From Bugula neritina (Eukaryota > Bryozoa > Gymnolaemata > Cheilostomatida > Bugulidae): a stretch of 64,000 nt of DNA. Under the pieces are notes generated by a model that was given only the letters and a program-made list of their open reading frames with translations, was not told the origin of the DNA and searched no databases. This document shows, piece after piece, positions 1 through 11,500 of the stretch (positions are counted from its first letter, which is position 1; each line of letters begins with the position of its first letter). Both the position numbers and the translations under genes were made by a program. The DNA lies in assembly GCA_964035545.1 (NCBI GenBank), contig OZ037770.1, positions 12,532,642 to 12,596,641 of the forward strand, written 5' to 3'.

Positions 1-1652
1 CAATCATGATTTTACAAATATTTGAAAGGCTCTACAAAATCACATAACCTAATTAAGCTTGCTATGCAAAATGGTACTCTCACATCAGACCCAAAGAAGT
101 GTGCTGATATGTTCAACAGTTTCTTCTACCAACAATTTACCACATCTCATCAACTTCCCATGCTCGACTATGAAGCAGCGAATGAAGTGCCTGGTGTATC
201 TCTCTCGGGGGTAGCTCAACAAACCAAAAACTTGAAATCTGGCAAAGCTCTAGGTCCTGATGGTTTCGGGAAAGCTGATTTGAGCATAGATATTGAACTT
301 ACCACTGCATGCTTGAGTAGGACTTTTCAAGTCTCCCTTCAAACTGGGTAACTTCCATTAGACTGGTAAAAAGCTAATGTGTCGCCACTCCACAAATCAG
401 GAACTACGGTCAGTGTCAATTACTACCGCCCAATATCCTTGACCAGCATTCCTTAAAAGATTTTAGAGCACATCGTCCTGAGAAACCTGCTCGAAAAGAT
501 TGACACAAAGCTTAACAACAGGCAGCATGGTTGCAGAAGAGGCCTCTCCTGTGAGACGCAGATCTGTGCAACTATGCATGACATCTTGTACGCTATCAAT
601 AACCAAAAGACTGTCCATGCTGCTGTGCTAGACTTTACCAAGACATTTGATCGGGTTCCACATGTACTTCTGTTACAGAAGCTTTCGCAATTTGCCGATG
701 TTGACAATTATCTCGTAAGTTAGGTTCACAACTTTCTTGCAGACAGAAAGCAGCGTGTTGTATTACAAGGCTGCAGCTCGGATCCAAAGCCAGTTTGCTC
801 AGGTGTACCACAGGGATCAGTGTTGGGGCCGGTACTTTTTCTAGTCTTTATAAATGATTTTCCTGAGTGTCTCAATTGCTCTTATGCTCTTTTTGCCGAT
901 GACACACTTGTTTACCAAGAAATTTCCTCATCTGAAAGCTGTAAGAGATTTCAGTGCAACCTGCACTCTCTTGGTACTTGGGCGTATAAGTGGGAAATGT
1001 CATTTAACATATCCAAAATCAAGATAATCAGCTTTAACCCTAAGACCGATACTCCCCAATACAAGCTTATTGAATCAGTGTTGGATCATGTTGACTCAAC
1101 AAAATACTTTGGTGTGACATTGCAATCAGACTGTAAATTTGACCAACACATCCTAAAAAATGTTCTTGTTGCAAAAAGACAATTAGGTATGATAAAACAT
1201 GCATTCTACTGGGCCCCCAAAAGAGCAAAGCTTATTGCCTACAAAGCCCCCTGTCTCCCACACTCGGAATATGCCAGCGCAGCCTGGGACCCATCCAGCA
1301 AAAATCATATAAGTATAATGGAGAATGTACAAACAGATGCTGTGCGTTTTATCTCTAACAGCAAAGGAAGAACTGATATTGGGGAGGAGATTAAAAAATG
1401 TGTTTAGAGCCGTTTGATTTAAGGAGGAAAAGTCGACGCATCAGCCTTCTCCTGAAAATATTGTCTAAAAAAGAACAACATCCAACTCTGAGTGCTGCCT
1501 ATGATGATTTTCTGGATCAGCGGACCACAAGCACTGCACAGACTCGGTCTCAGGTTTTAGGACTTCCCAGATCAGTGAGAGCAAACAAGAATGGATATCT
1601 TTATAGTTTTCTCCAAAGAACGATAAGATATATGAGGATCAGCACTGATTGA
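1..1652 (+). mobile_element. Decayed LINE (jockey/CR1-like) reverse transcriptase
   Basis: This is a non-LTR retrotransposon fragment that enters from the left window edge. One frame (22-1407) carries the reverse-transcriptase landmarks in order: GKALGPDG near 240, YYRPISLTS near 421, a D-containing AVLDFTK block near 625, GVPQGSVLGPVLF near 802-840, and the catalytic FADD box near 893. Stop codons interrupt the frame at about 349, 367 and 454, and again near 720. The reading frame shifts near 1400, where the C-terminal part (DLRRKSRRISLLLKIL) continues to 1652. The element is therefore inactive. No endonuclease domain is visible, so it is either 5'-truncated or cut by the window edge. Confidence 0.9.
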
Positions 1653-1902
1653 ATGACTTCCAGAGCAGTTCATAACTGTAAATCACACAGACAGGCTAGT
1701 TAGCCTGCTAAGTTAATCGGCACAAGAATGTTAACACTTTTTAGACTACTGTCCAAGTTCTGACAACTTGGTTTTTTATATGCAGCACACCCCTTCTTCC
1801 CTCTAGGGAGGTTCAGTATGGAGATAACATCGACAAGTATCGGCAGGTATTACTATAATGAATAATCATATTTTTAAAAAATTTTTTGTTTGGAATCCTG
1901 AA

Positions 1903-1979
1903 GGCCTTGTAGCGTAATTGGTTAGCGTGCCTGCTTGCAAGCTGTAGGTCTGTGGTTTCGTGTCCCGATGGGGGCAATT
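1903..1979 (+). ncRNA. tRNA-like sequence (tRNA pseudogene or SINE head)
   Basis: The stretch has an A-box-like GCGTAATTGGTTAGCG, a TTGCAAG that could be an anticodon loop, and a B-box-like GGTTTCGTGTCCC at the right distance. The acceptor, anticodon and T stems do not pair properly, so it is unlikely to be a working tRNA. A tRNA-derived SINE head is the most likely reading. It is unrelated in sequence to the Glu-like SINE family elsewhere in the window. Confidence 0.35.
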
Positions 1980-2010
1980 ATTTGACATCTTTTTTATCTA
2001 CCTAAATATC

Positions 2011-2447
2011 CCACATAGACGCTTCCTAGTTAGACGATATTAGTATTAGTAGTTTTTATTTGGTACCATAATAATGTATATAACTATTGTATTGATTGCT
2101 AAATAGCTAATACGTTAATAGCTATAATAGCTGATATAAATAAAGTATCTGGAATAATAACCCACTTTTTTAGATTTTGTGTGGCAAAAAACAGTAATAC
2201 ATTAATAATAGATATTACTTTTAATGAATACTTATTACCAAAATATTTTTTACAGAACAGTTAGTATAGAATATGCAAAATTAATAAGTTGATGCAGATC
2301 AAAAAAATTTATTTATGTGCTAAATAGCAAACAATTGATCCAAGTTTATTTAAATATACATATATTTCAATAATATTCAAATAAAGTGCATTTGCAATAT
2401 ATATTGTACCAAAATAAATAGTGACTATCTGAGAAGCGTCTATGTGG
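2011..2447. mobile_element. MITE with 15-bp perfect terminal inverted repeats
   Basis: CCACATAGACGCTTC (2011-2025) is exactly inverted at 2433-2447. Weaker inverted similarity continues inward around TTTATTTGGTACCATAAT (about 2056) and its counterpart near 2405-2420. The interior is AT-rich with no coding potential. CCTAAATATC lies directly before the left end and again a few bases beyond the right end, which may be a duplicated target. The superfamily is not identified. Confidence 0.65.
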
Positions 2448-2454
2448 AATGACA

Positions 2455-3240
2455 CCTAAATATCAATATGAATATAACATTAAATATAAATTTAAAATTT
2501 ATATCATTATCTAATTCTATATTTGATTTCATATTCATATTGATAAACTAATTAGCAAACTAATTTTAAATTACTAATTATTACTAGTTACTATTACCGT
2601 TAGTATTACTTACTAATAGTAATACTAATAGTATTTTACTATTACATTTTGATTTACTTTTACTTTTAGTTTTACTATTAGTATTACTATTAGTATTGGT
2701 ATTGGTATAACTTATAAGCTACGTACAGGTATTGAGACTATAAGTATAAGTGTTATTATTACTATTACTATAACTTATAGTTATACTTATAGTATTAATT
2801 ATATTTATAATTATAAGTTAAAGGTTAAAGCTATCAGTATCAGTGTATTATTATTAGTATTACATCAACATGTACTAGTAAAATTATTATTACTATCTGA
2901 AACTCAATCTGTGCTTATCCTAGACTAATTAGTTATTAGTAATTGTTGTTTATTATCATAGTTTTGACTACAAATATTATTGCTAGTGGTATTATTAATT
3001 GCTACTAGCAGTAGTACTAGTACTATAGTTCTGTAAGTCAATAATTATTTGATAATGTTAATATGTTAACAAATATAATAGAGTGATACTGGTGAAATTA
3101 AATTTAATAATTAGGATGAATAGTTATGATGGCAATAAACATAATAGTATTATTGATTTATAATTATAAAATATAAATCATAATCATTTTTGTTGGTATG
3201 AGTATTATATATTTTATTTATGATAACAATAATAGTGTAA
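2455..3240. repeat. Low-complexity AT-rich tract (TAG/TTA trinucleotide-like)
   Basis: The sequence is built from degenerate ATTACTA, TAGTATT and TTATAGT words on both strands and contains no supported coding exon. It is probably a decayed microsatellite. No gene was seen between it and the element at 3706. Confidence 0.6.
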
Positions 3241-3705
3241 TGGGGTTTTTGTCGTTTTGTATACAAACTACTGTACGCAAAATGAATAATGAATTAACCT
3301 CAAAGCATAAACCCCAAACCTAAACAATAAATAAAAAAATATATATTTTAGTTAATTTATATTGATGTGTACGAAATGACCTGAAAAAGTGTGTACGAAA
3401 TTACCTGCATTCAATACCATGCATTCTAAGCATTTCACAATCTCAGTATTGGTAGATTGAGATTGAGTCTACTAGTTATTATTTGTATCATAATACCTTA
3501 TAAGTTGAAATTACTGAAAAGTTTATTGTTTAATTATTAAATTTCAAGACTGAAGTGCTGTGGCAGACAGTGCAAGAGTAATATTGTAATAGCCAGCTCT
3601 GTAATTGATGGACAGGCATTTCAGATTTTCAGCTCCTTGTTCTTCTGTAGTTAATTTAAATCCTTAACTTGTAAAAGTGTTGCAATTGCATTGTTTATCT
3701 TTTAA

Positions 3706-4473
3706 AGGATTGCTCTATCTTAGTTTATTACAATCACATTATAATTATGAACTATAATCTAATGTGTATGCAAACAATTGTGACTTTGCAAAGGGATATA
3801 TGCCTAGAAAACAGCTTTTCAAAATTCCAGTTTTGAGGGAGGTAAAATTTTCAGCCATGAAAAAGAATAGCCTAATACGTGACGTGTGAACGCCAGTAAC
3901 TATGCTGCACGTGCTAACTATAACGCTAGTATTCAAGGTTGCTTAGCGCAACATCAACCAATAACGCTCAAGCAGTTACAGTGCGCTATATAGGTCAGCT
4001 TTGGTGCGCCCGTAATATTGCACAATCTGACCTAGTTTAGATCGATCGCAGGCATTCATCCTAAAGAATGCATGTTTTTGCAATGCTTTTTTCTATGTTT
4101 ACAAGCAAAATATGGCCTAATGTTATTACATACATGTTATTTAACATGTCAAAAAACTATAGATTGAGATTATTCACATTTGCACTTCTATAAATATACA
4201 AATTACGGGCTGAAAGATCACATCTCACAGTCATATTTCTATAGTTATTCCTTTGTATAGTCACGTGACCAGCAGGAATGCTGGCGCTGTTACGTCACAT
4301 TTCCCAGCTCATTTCAAAATCGGCGTTTTGGCTGTTACCAATCTACACCCTCAACTTCAACTAACTTTTTCTATCTTTGGTCAAATGCTTTTTGTCAATG
4401 CATGCTTAGAAAAACACAATATTATGTGTGTTTGACCTAAATGGCCATTTACTAGACAAGATAGAGCAATCCT
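3706..4473. mobile_element. TTAA-flanked MITE (piggyBac-type target)
   Basis: AGGATTGCTCTATCTT at the left end is inverted at the right end, and both ends abut a TTAA (3702-3705 and 4474-4477), as expected for a 4-bp TTAA target duplication. Diverged inverted similarity continues inside: the segment with ACGTGACGTGTGAACGCCAG near 3880 matches the complement of the segment near 4260-4300. There is no transposase, so it is non-autonomous. TTAA targets are typical of piggyBac, but the ends lack the usual CCC start, so the family is tentative. Confidence 0.7.
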
Positions 4474-4877
4474 TTAACTCCTTTTAATTTTCTTCACTAG
4501 CATGTAATTATCATATATACACTACAACTGTGTGGGCTACCCTTGTCATGCAATCATTTAGAATTTTTTCTAATAACTTGAGTTGTTTAATAACCATTTA
4601 TACCAGCTTAAATAGTATCACATATGCTGCCCCTTCTCCCCTAAGACACAAAAAGCACCACCCTCAGCTATAATATAAACTGTGCATTCAATAGTAATGA
4701 GTATTCTATTCTACTGAGGTAATCTATATACTAAACACTCTTCTACAGTTCTGATAAAGCATATATATGAAGTGAAGCAGGCTAAACTTATTACTGGTGT
4801 TCAACAGTAGCAAAAAAGCATAAGCCTTCACATTTTTGCTGCAGATAATTGGAAAAACCTTGTGGTTTACTGTGAAT

Positions 4878-5593
4878 ATGGCTGATGTCCATGAAAAACC
4901 AATCACAAACTTTGTGTTAACTGGAAAGGAAGCAAGTGGTGATGGTCTATGTATGTCAGTACCTAGTACTTCTAGATGCGAGTTTACAGCTCCTTCTCTG
5001 AGTACTCTCATAGATTTTGTTGAGATTTTGTCATGTAAGTCTGTTTTATGCTATGAATTTTCCTACGTACAATATTATTGTCAAAATGATCGTATGTGAA
5101 GATAAAAAAACAGTTTTTTCAGCCTTTCTATGAGTAAATTAACATTGAAAAGCAAATTATTCAAAAGTTTTTTTCACAAATTTAATCACGTCATACGTTC
5201 ATACTAGTCTGTGCAATAGTATAGCATCCATTGCTTATTTGTGTTTTCTGCTAGTATGTAATGTAATGTTTGTTACTGCAGATGATGTAACAAATATAAT
5301 GTTAAATAGTCTTGCTGCTTTTCTATTGTTGCACAAACTGTTAATTTTTCAGACCTGTATTCTCAAGAAATACTAAGTAAGTTAAAGAATCCAAGAGGCA
5401 CAGCTAACCAAGATGACTGTCTGCCTGCAACACGTGATGAATCAAAGGTATGGTAGAATTCTCCCATGAGACACCTTTTTAGGGTATCTGGAAACTTACC
5501 TACTGTTTCATATGACATTAATCATGGAAATTCCTTTTATAACAAGTTGTTTTTTATAGAAGCATGGCTCTGGTGGAAAAGCTTCTGCTGATG
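4878..5593 (+). CDS. IAP gene A, N-terminal exons 1-3
   Basis: Exon 1 (4878-5034) begins [12 protein letters not shown] and ends TCAT before GTAAGT. Exon 2 (5353-5447) follows TTTTTCAG, and exon 3 (5560-5593) follows TTTTATAG. The phases join as 1, 0 and 1. The encoded segment, about 95 residues, is polar and partly helical ([14 protein letters not shown]) and has no recognised domain. An alternative upstream non-ATG extension is open to 4836, but the ATG in GAATATGG is the better start. Gene B has a different N-terminus at the matching place, so this part evolves quickly or was acquired separately. Confidence 0.6.
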
Positions 5594-8500
5594 GTTAGTG
5601 ATTTTCTATTTTATATAATTAAAAGTGCCATGCTATTTGATGGAAGTGGAATTGTTGCTGATTTCTGAGATTTGGCTGCTGTTTAAGTAAAAACTTGTAC
5701 AGTCTCAGATGTACTCCTTTGCTCTAGTACTTTAGACAGGCGTTTTAGTTCTCAAGTTTATTAAACTTAGACTGGAACCCAGAAGACTTTAGTCAGCTGG
5801 TCATACGTTGCAAAGCTACATAATTGCATTCATGTGTCATTGAAATATGCTAAATTATTGTTAATAGTAGCCAGAAATGACATGGGGCAACAGATTTTAA
5901 TTTTCATATATGTTGTTGGCAGTCTCAATCAAGACATATTTGGGTAGAATACTCAAGTTTTCAATGTAAAAGCCGAGCCATAGTACATTGTAAAAATCAC
6001 TATGGTAGATGAGTTTGCTTTTAGGTTGCGTTGAAACACGCGAAACCGAAACGTTCAAAGTAGTTCTAAATGAGCTAAGATCAGACCATGAATATCTGAA
6101 ACCTCTGCCCATTGAGATCTCACCTTACACATTCCTCCTATGTCTTAATAATCATGCACCTTTTCCCCTTTTGGCTCTGCCGAAAAAGTTCGGTGAGTTT
6201 ATTCTTCATTTGCATGGATTTATGTCTGAATTTCCAAAGAAAAAAGATATAACTCTGACAGTTTTTATGATTGCATGTTTGACATTTTGGGATTTGCTTT
6301 TAGTTAAGGCTGGCAAGACCTTTCAGGTGAGTTTCTGTACTTTTCTGAGAGGTTTTGCTTCCAAATTATAACTTTGCCTTTGAAGGAAAATCTGCTGGTT
6401 AGTTGACCTATTTGTGAAATGGTGGTGAGAAAGATATACTTGTGTAATAATGTCTAACTTGATAAAGAATAAATATACGTATTTCATCAAATGAATCAAT
6501 TTTCAGGGGCTGGTCCCGCACACGATACGGATGAGCTTCAAGAAGTTCTTAAAGGACTAAACTCGGACTACTTGTGTGAGAATGCTGAGAAAGATTTGTA
6601 TGTTCTGTCAATTTCTTGCACCTGTCTGTAGATACTGATGAGCTACAGGAAATCCTAAAGGAACTAAACTCAAACTACAGATATCTGAGACCTCCACCCA
6701 CTGAGATATTTTGTTACACGATCCCTCGCTATCCTAATAACCACAATCCTCTACTTCCTCTGGCTCTGCAGAAAAAGCTCGGTGAGCTAACACTTTATCA
6801 TGTGATTTGGTTTCTTTCAGTTGAAATGGGAATAAAAATAAAATAAATTAATTCTTTATTGTTGGCTGTGTTTTATTTATCAGCTGTGTTAGTTGTACAG
6901 GTAACTGTTTTATTGGCCATGTTATGATAATTAGGTAAAGGAAACTAGCTAACTAGTGATAAATATATTGTATAATAATACAGTTAGATAAAGTATCAAC
7001 CCTGTCCTGCTACTGTAGATGAAATGGCTCCAAGAGAGTTTCTAACTTACGTACTGAAAGAGTTGACTCTAGAAGAAAGAGAATCACTGATGGTGGATGA
7101 GAGACAAAGAAGAAAGAGTTTCCTCGTTAACTGGCCTCATACTAATAACCTTTCTGGCGTGAAGATGGCTCAGGCTGGCTTTTATTGTGTTGGTGGGTTT
7201 CACAATGCGTGAGGCACTTCAGTTGCTTTTTTTTCTGTGTTTTATTTGACTTTTATGATGCCTTCACTTAGTTGGAAATGTTTCTATTATTCTGTTTGTA
7301 CAGACAACTATGACAGAGTGCAGTGTGTATTCTGCCGGGGAAGTCTCCATCACTGGGAGCGAGACGACAACCCAATGACTGAGCATGCTCGGTCCTTCAA
7401 CTTCTGCCGATTTGTCAAAGGACTGGAATGTGATAACAGAGAGTACAAGGGTAACTTTATTAAGCCCTATAAACTGAAGAATATCAATTTCTATGGAGAA
7501 CCACCAGGTAATAGAAGTATTTTTTTGTAAAAATATTACGAAAATTGCTTCAAATCTGTTATAAAATTAAGGGATGAAGTTTTTCCTAATTGCCAAGTTC
7601 TATACTCTTCTTTCTCAAAGTAAAATTTAAGACTGCAAGATTTAAACTACAATTATCAAGGATAATGGATGATTTTTTGTATGAGTTATACAATATTTCT
7701 AATATTTGCATCATTTGAATGTAATAATAGCACTAAACCTTCAACATACTCCACACAAAATGTATGTTTCTTCAATAACAAGAAAAAATAAGCAATCATT
7801 CTTCTAGATGTAAGTTAATTTAAATTCTTTTTCCAACTTGAACTACTTTAGAAATGAAGAAAAACCGAGATGGGAGTGACAGCCGTTCTCTGGGCATATC
7901 TACCAACAGAGCTGATACAATAAAGTATGGACCTGAGGCTAGCCGTCTCAGAACTTATGCTAGATGGCCAGCGAGCTCTCCAGTTACAGCTAGGACACTC
8001 TGTGAAGCAGGTATATTGGGAATTACTTTGCGTTGAGTCTTAGTAAAACATGTGATTAAATCCCCAGTGTATACAACTATATTATTGTATTCAGGTTTCT
8101 ACTTCACTGGATTTGATGATCAAGTCAGATGTTTCTACTGTTCTGGTGTTCTGAGGAGTTGGCAGACGTCTGATGACCCTTGGGAGGAACATGCCAGGTG
8201 AGTTACTCATTGCAGTCTTCAGTTTCAGTTATGTAGTTAGTGAGTGAGTGAGTGTTTTTAAAAGTTGAAATTCTGTAATCTGGTTTTTACACAATAATTT
8301 ACTAATCAGTTTCGTGCAAAATTAGGTGGTTTCCAGAATGTTCTTTTCTTCTGCAACAGAAAGGTGAAGATTATGTCACAGAAGTTCATAACAGAACCCC
8401 AGCTAACAAGAAGGTAATTTCAATTGTTAGGTGACTCAATGGGTTTAGGTTTTTCTTCCCCACCCCACCCCGCCCACTTTATTGCAGGTCAATTGGCTGC

Positions 8501-11500
8501 ATGTGATCACCTGTTGTTTTTCAGTTTTTATGACCTAAAATCCAGGGCTAAGAGAGTGATCTGCTCATGGTTTGTTCTACAGCAGTAATAAATAATTCTC
8601 ACCTCTTCTCACCTATTTCTGCTTTGTCCTGTTCGGGTAGCGGGTGGCTGCCGGAAGCCTAGCTCAATTAAGCCTCTCCACCTAACCCTGTCCTGAGTGT
8701 CTTTTTCGTTGAGGGAACGAGATTGGAAGTCTTTTCTGATAGTATCATGCCATCTGTGCTTTGGGCGTGCCCGGTTTCTTTTTCCTGCAAATTTCAACTT
8801 ATGCACTCTTCTGATATCATCCTCTTTCTCTTTTCTGCGTATATGTCCAAACTACTGTACCCTTTTTATCGGTTATAACATATTCATTACTTTCGCTTTT
8901 TGCCTTATGCTTGCGTTGGTCTTGTGCTCTTCCACAGTAGCGCCTAGGCAGTAGCGTAGCAGTCTCATTTCGCATACGCTCACTCTCCGCAAGGTAATCA
9001 GTCACTGGCCATGTTTTCGCCCCGTATAATAGCACCGGTCTTAAAACTGTCTTGTAAATGAGGATCTTGAGTTTCTTTGAGACTTTCTGGTCACACAAGA
9101 TCCCGGTCAGCTGCCTCCATTTGTCCCAGGCTCTGCCAATGCGTACTTGCACCTCTGTCCTGCGCCCTTCCTCATTGTGCATTGTAGTTCCCAGGTACTT
9201 GAAAGTGACTTTTTGAGCCAAAGTGGCATAGTCCGAGCTATCGTATTCCTTCAGTTTGATGTCACCAATGCTTTCTTTTGTTGGAAGGTACTCTGTTTTA
9301 GACATACTGAATTTTAGGCCGACATCCTCAAATCGCCTTCTCCAGTCTTCCAATCTTTCTTCTATGTTGTCTCTACTCTCATCATATAGTACCAAATCAT
9401 CTGCAAACAGAATGCTCCATGGTGTGTCTTTGCCATTGTCATCCGAGATAACAGCCATTATAATTATAAAAAGTAATGGGCTTAGGGCTGAGCCCTGGTG
9501 TAGCCCAACTTCCACTCTTATTTCTCCTGTTTCGCCCGCATTTGTTACTAATTTTGTTGTTGTGTCCTTGCACATATCCTTGATGATACTGATGTAAGCT
9601 TCGGGTACATGATGCTTCCTTAAAACGGTGCCATATTAGCTTTTTTGGGATGATATTGTAGGCCTTTTCCAGGTCCACGAATACCATATGCAGTTCTTTA
9701 TTATACTGTCTGTCTTTTTCCTGCGGAATGCAAAGGCAAAACATGGCTCATTAATAGATTTGCCTCTCTGGAAATCATACTGGTTGTCTTTTAGCTTGAC
9801 CAACTCCCTTAGCCTTGCTTCGACCACTCTTTCATAGAGTTTGAGAGAGTGGCTGAGCAACTTTGTATCCCGGTAGTCCCCACACCTAAGGGGGTCACCT
9901 TTTTGTTTGTAAATGAGGACGATTTTACTTTTTCACCTTTCTTTTGGTATCCCTTTTCTAATTGCTTCTCTAAAACATGTCCTTGAGTTTCTTGATCATC
10001 TCTATGGGAGCTCATCAAGACCTTTTGCTTTATTTGGTTTCACTTTTTTTAACTGGTTTGTAACTTCCTCTTCTGAAATTTCCCCAATTGGTCCCTGTAC
10101 TTTTTCAGCTGGTGTTATTTCCGGTGTTCTGTTTTTGTTATTAAGTAGTTTTTTAAATATTCCTTCCACCTTTCCTTGATGTCCTTTTCTTCACTTCTAA
10201 TTTTGCCTTGCTCATCTTTGATAAACAGTATCCGGTCTATATCCTTTAATCTCCTCTGCCTTGCCCTTGCTAACCTGTAAATTTTCTTTGGGCCATTTTC
10301 TTCTAAATCTCTGTACAAGTCTTCATAACCTTTCTCCTTTGCTATTGCACACTTCTCTTTGCTGATTTTATTCAATCTTTTCAAAATCTCCTTGTCTTCA
10401 ACTGATCCTGTTCTTTTCCATTCTTTGAAAGCTTCTTTCTTACTTTTCACTGCTTCTTGTACTTTCTCATTCTACCACGATGATTCTTTCTCTTTGTACT
10501 TTCCCCTCCTACTGACCCTGAGTGACAGCTTCGCTGCTTCGATTATTTTCGGGTATGTCTCCTCCCATGTCAAATTTCCAAGTTCATTTTGTTCTGTTAA
10601 TATCTCTATAGCTTTGCAATCCTCCTCATCCCCTTCTTTCTCTTTAATTTTTTACCAGTTGATTTGCATTGGCCTCTCTCTCACAATCTTTTCCTTTTTT
10701 CGATTTTGTAATCCATCACCAAGAGTCTGTGTTGTGGTGCCATAGGTTCACCTGAGATCACTTTGCAATCTTTCACGTTGGTGAAATCTTCTCGTATCAT
10801 GATGTAATCAATCACTGTCTGGTTTAAGCCATTTTTATGTGTAGATCTTTTCATCAGTTTTGGTGAAGAAGGTATTAGCAAGCGCGAAATCCCTACTTCT
10901 TGCATAATCTATTATCTCCTCTTCATAATCATCCCTTCTGCCCGCTGACTTTCCTCTATGCCATCTCTCATAGCCCTCCAGTCGATCTGTTCCGAAGTGT
11001 CCATTTAAGTCACTTGCCAGTATCAGTTGTTCGGAAGCCGAGATACTTGCAGTGATTCCTTCCAGTTAGTTCCAGAATCGCTGTTTCTCCTCCTCTTCAC
11101 GACCTTGTTGGGGTGCTTTTGCGGTGACTATGTTGTATGTCTTTTCGGGTGTTACTAATTTCATTGCCATCATTTTATCAGATACTCTCCTAGCATACAT
11201 TTTTTAAGTTTGAGATTGTATTTCTATACTATTCACCATGTTACTATGGCAAAGTTACTAACATGATATTTGTAGCACTATGTTACTAGCACTATGGTAT
11301 TACTAATACTACGTTACTTGGGGTAGCTATTGGCTAGACTTTGCCTAGGGCCACACGGTGCGTATTTTCGCATGCGAAAATTGAAATCGCGAGTAGCAAA
11401 GGTGTCCACTGTAGCGTCAGTGATGCGTGATAAATAAAGCTTTGTTTTTTAAATCGCACTCGCTTTCAATAAAACGCAATTTACTGGAATGTAGCACTAA

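Noticed and set aside
1903-1979. Functional tRNA gene
   Set aside because: The stems do not pair; only A- and B-box-like words are present.
4253-4435. 60-codon frame in the TTAA element
   Set aside because: It lies inside a non-autonomous inverted-repeat element and shows no protein motif.
8697-8954. Plus-strand frames across 8.7-10.7 kb
   Set aside because: They are antisense shadows of the minus-strand LINE.
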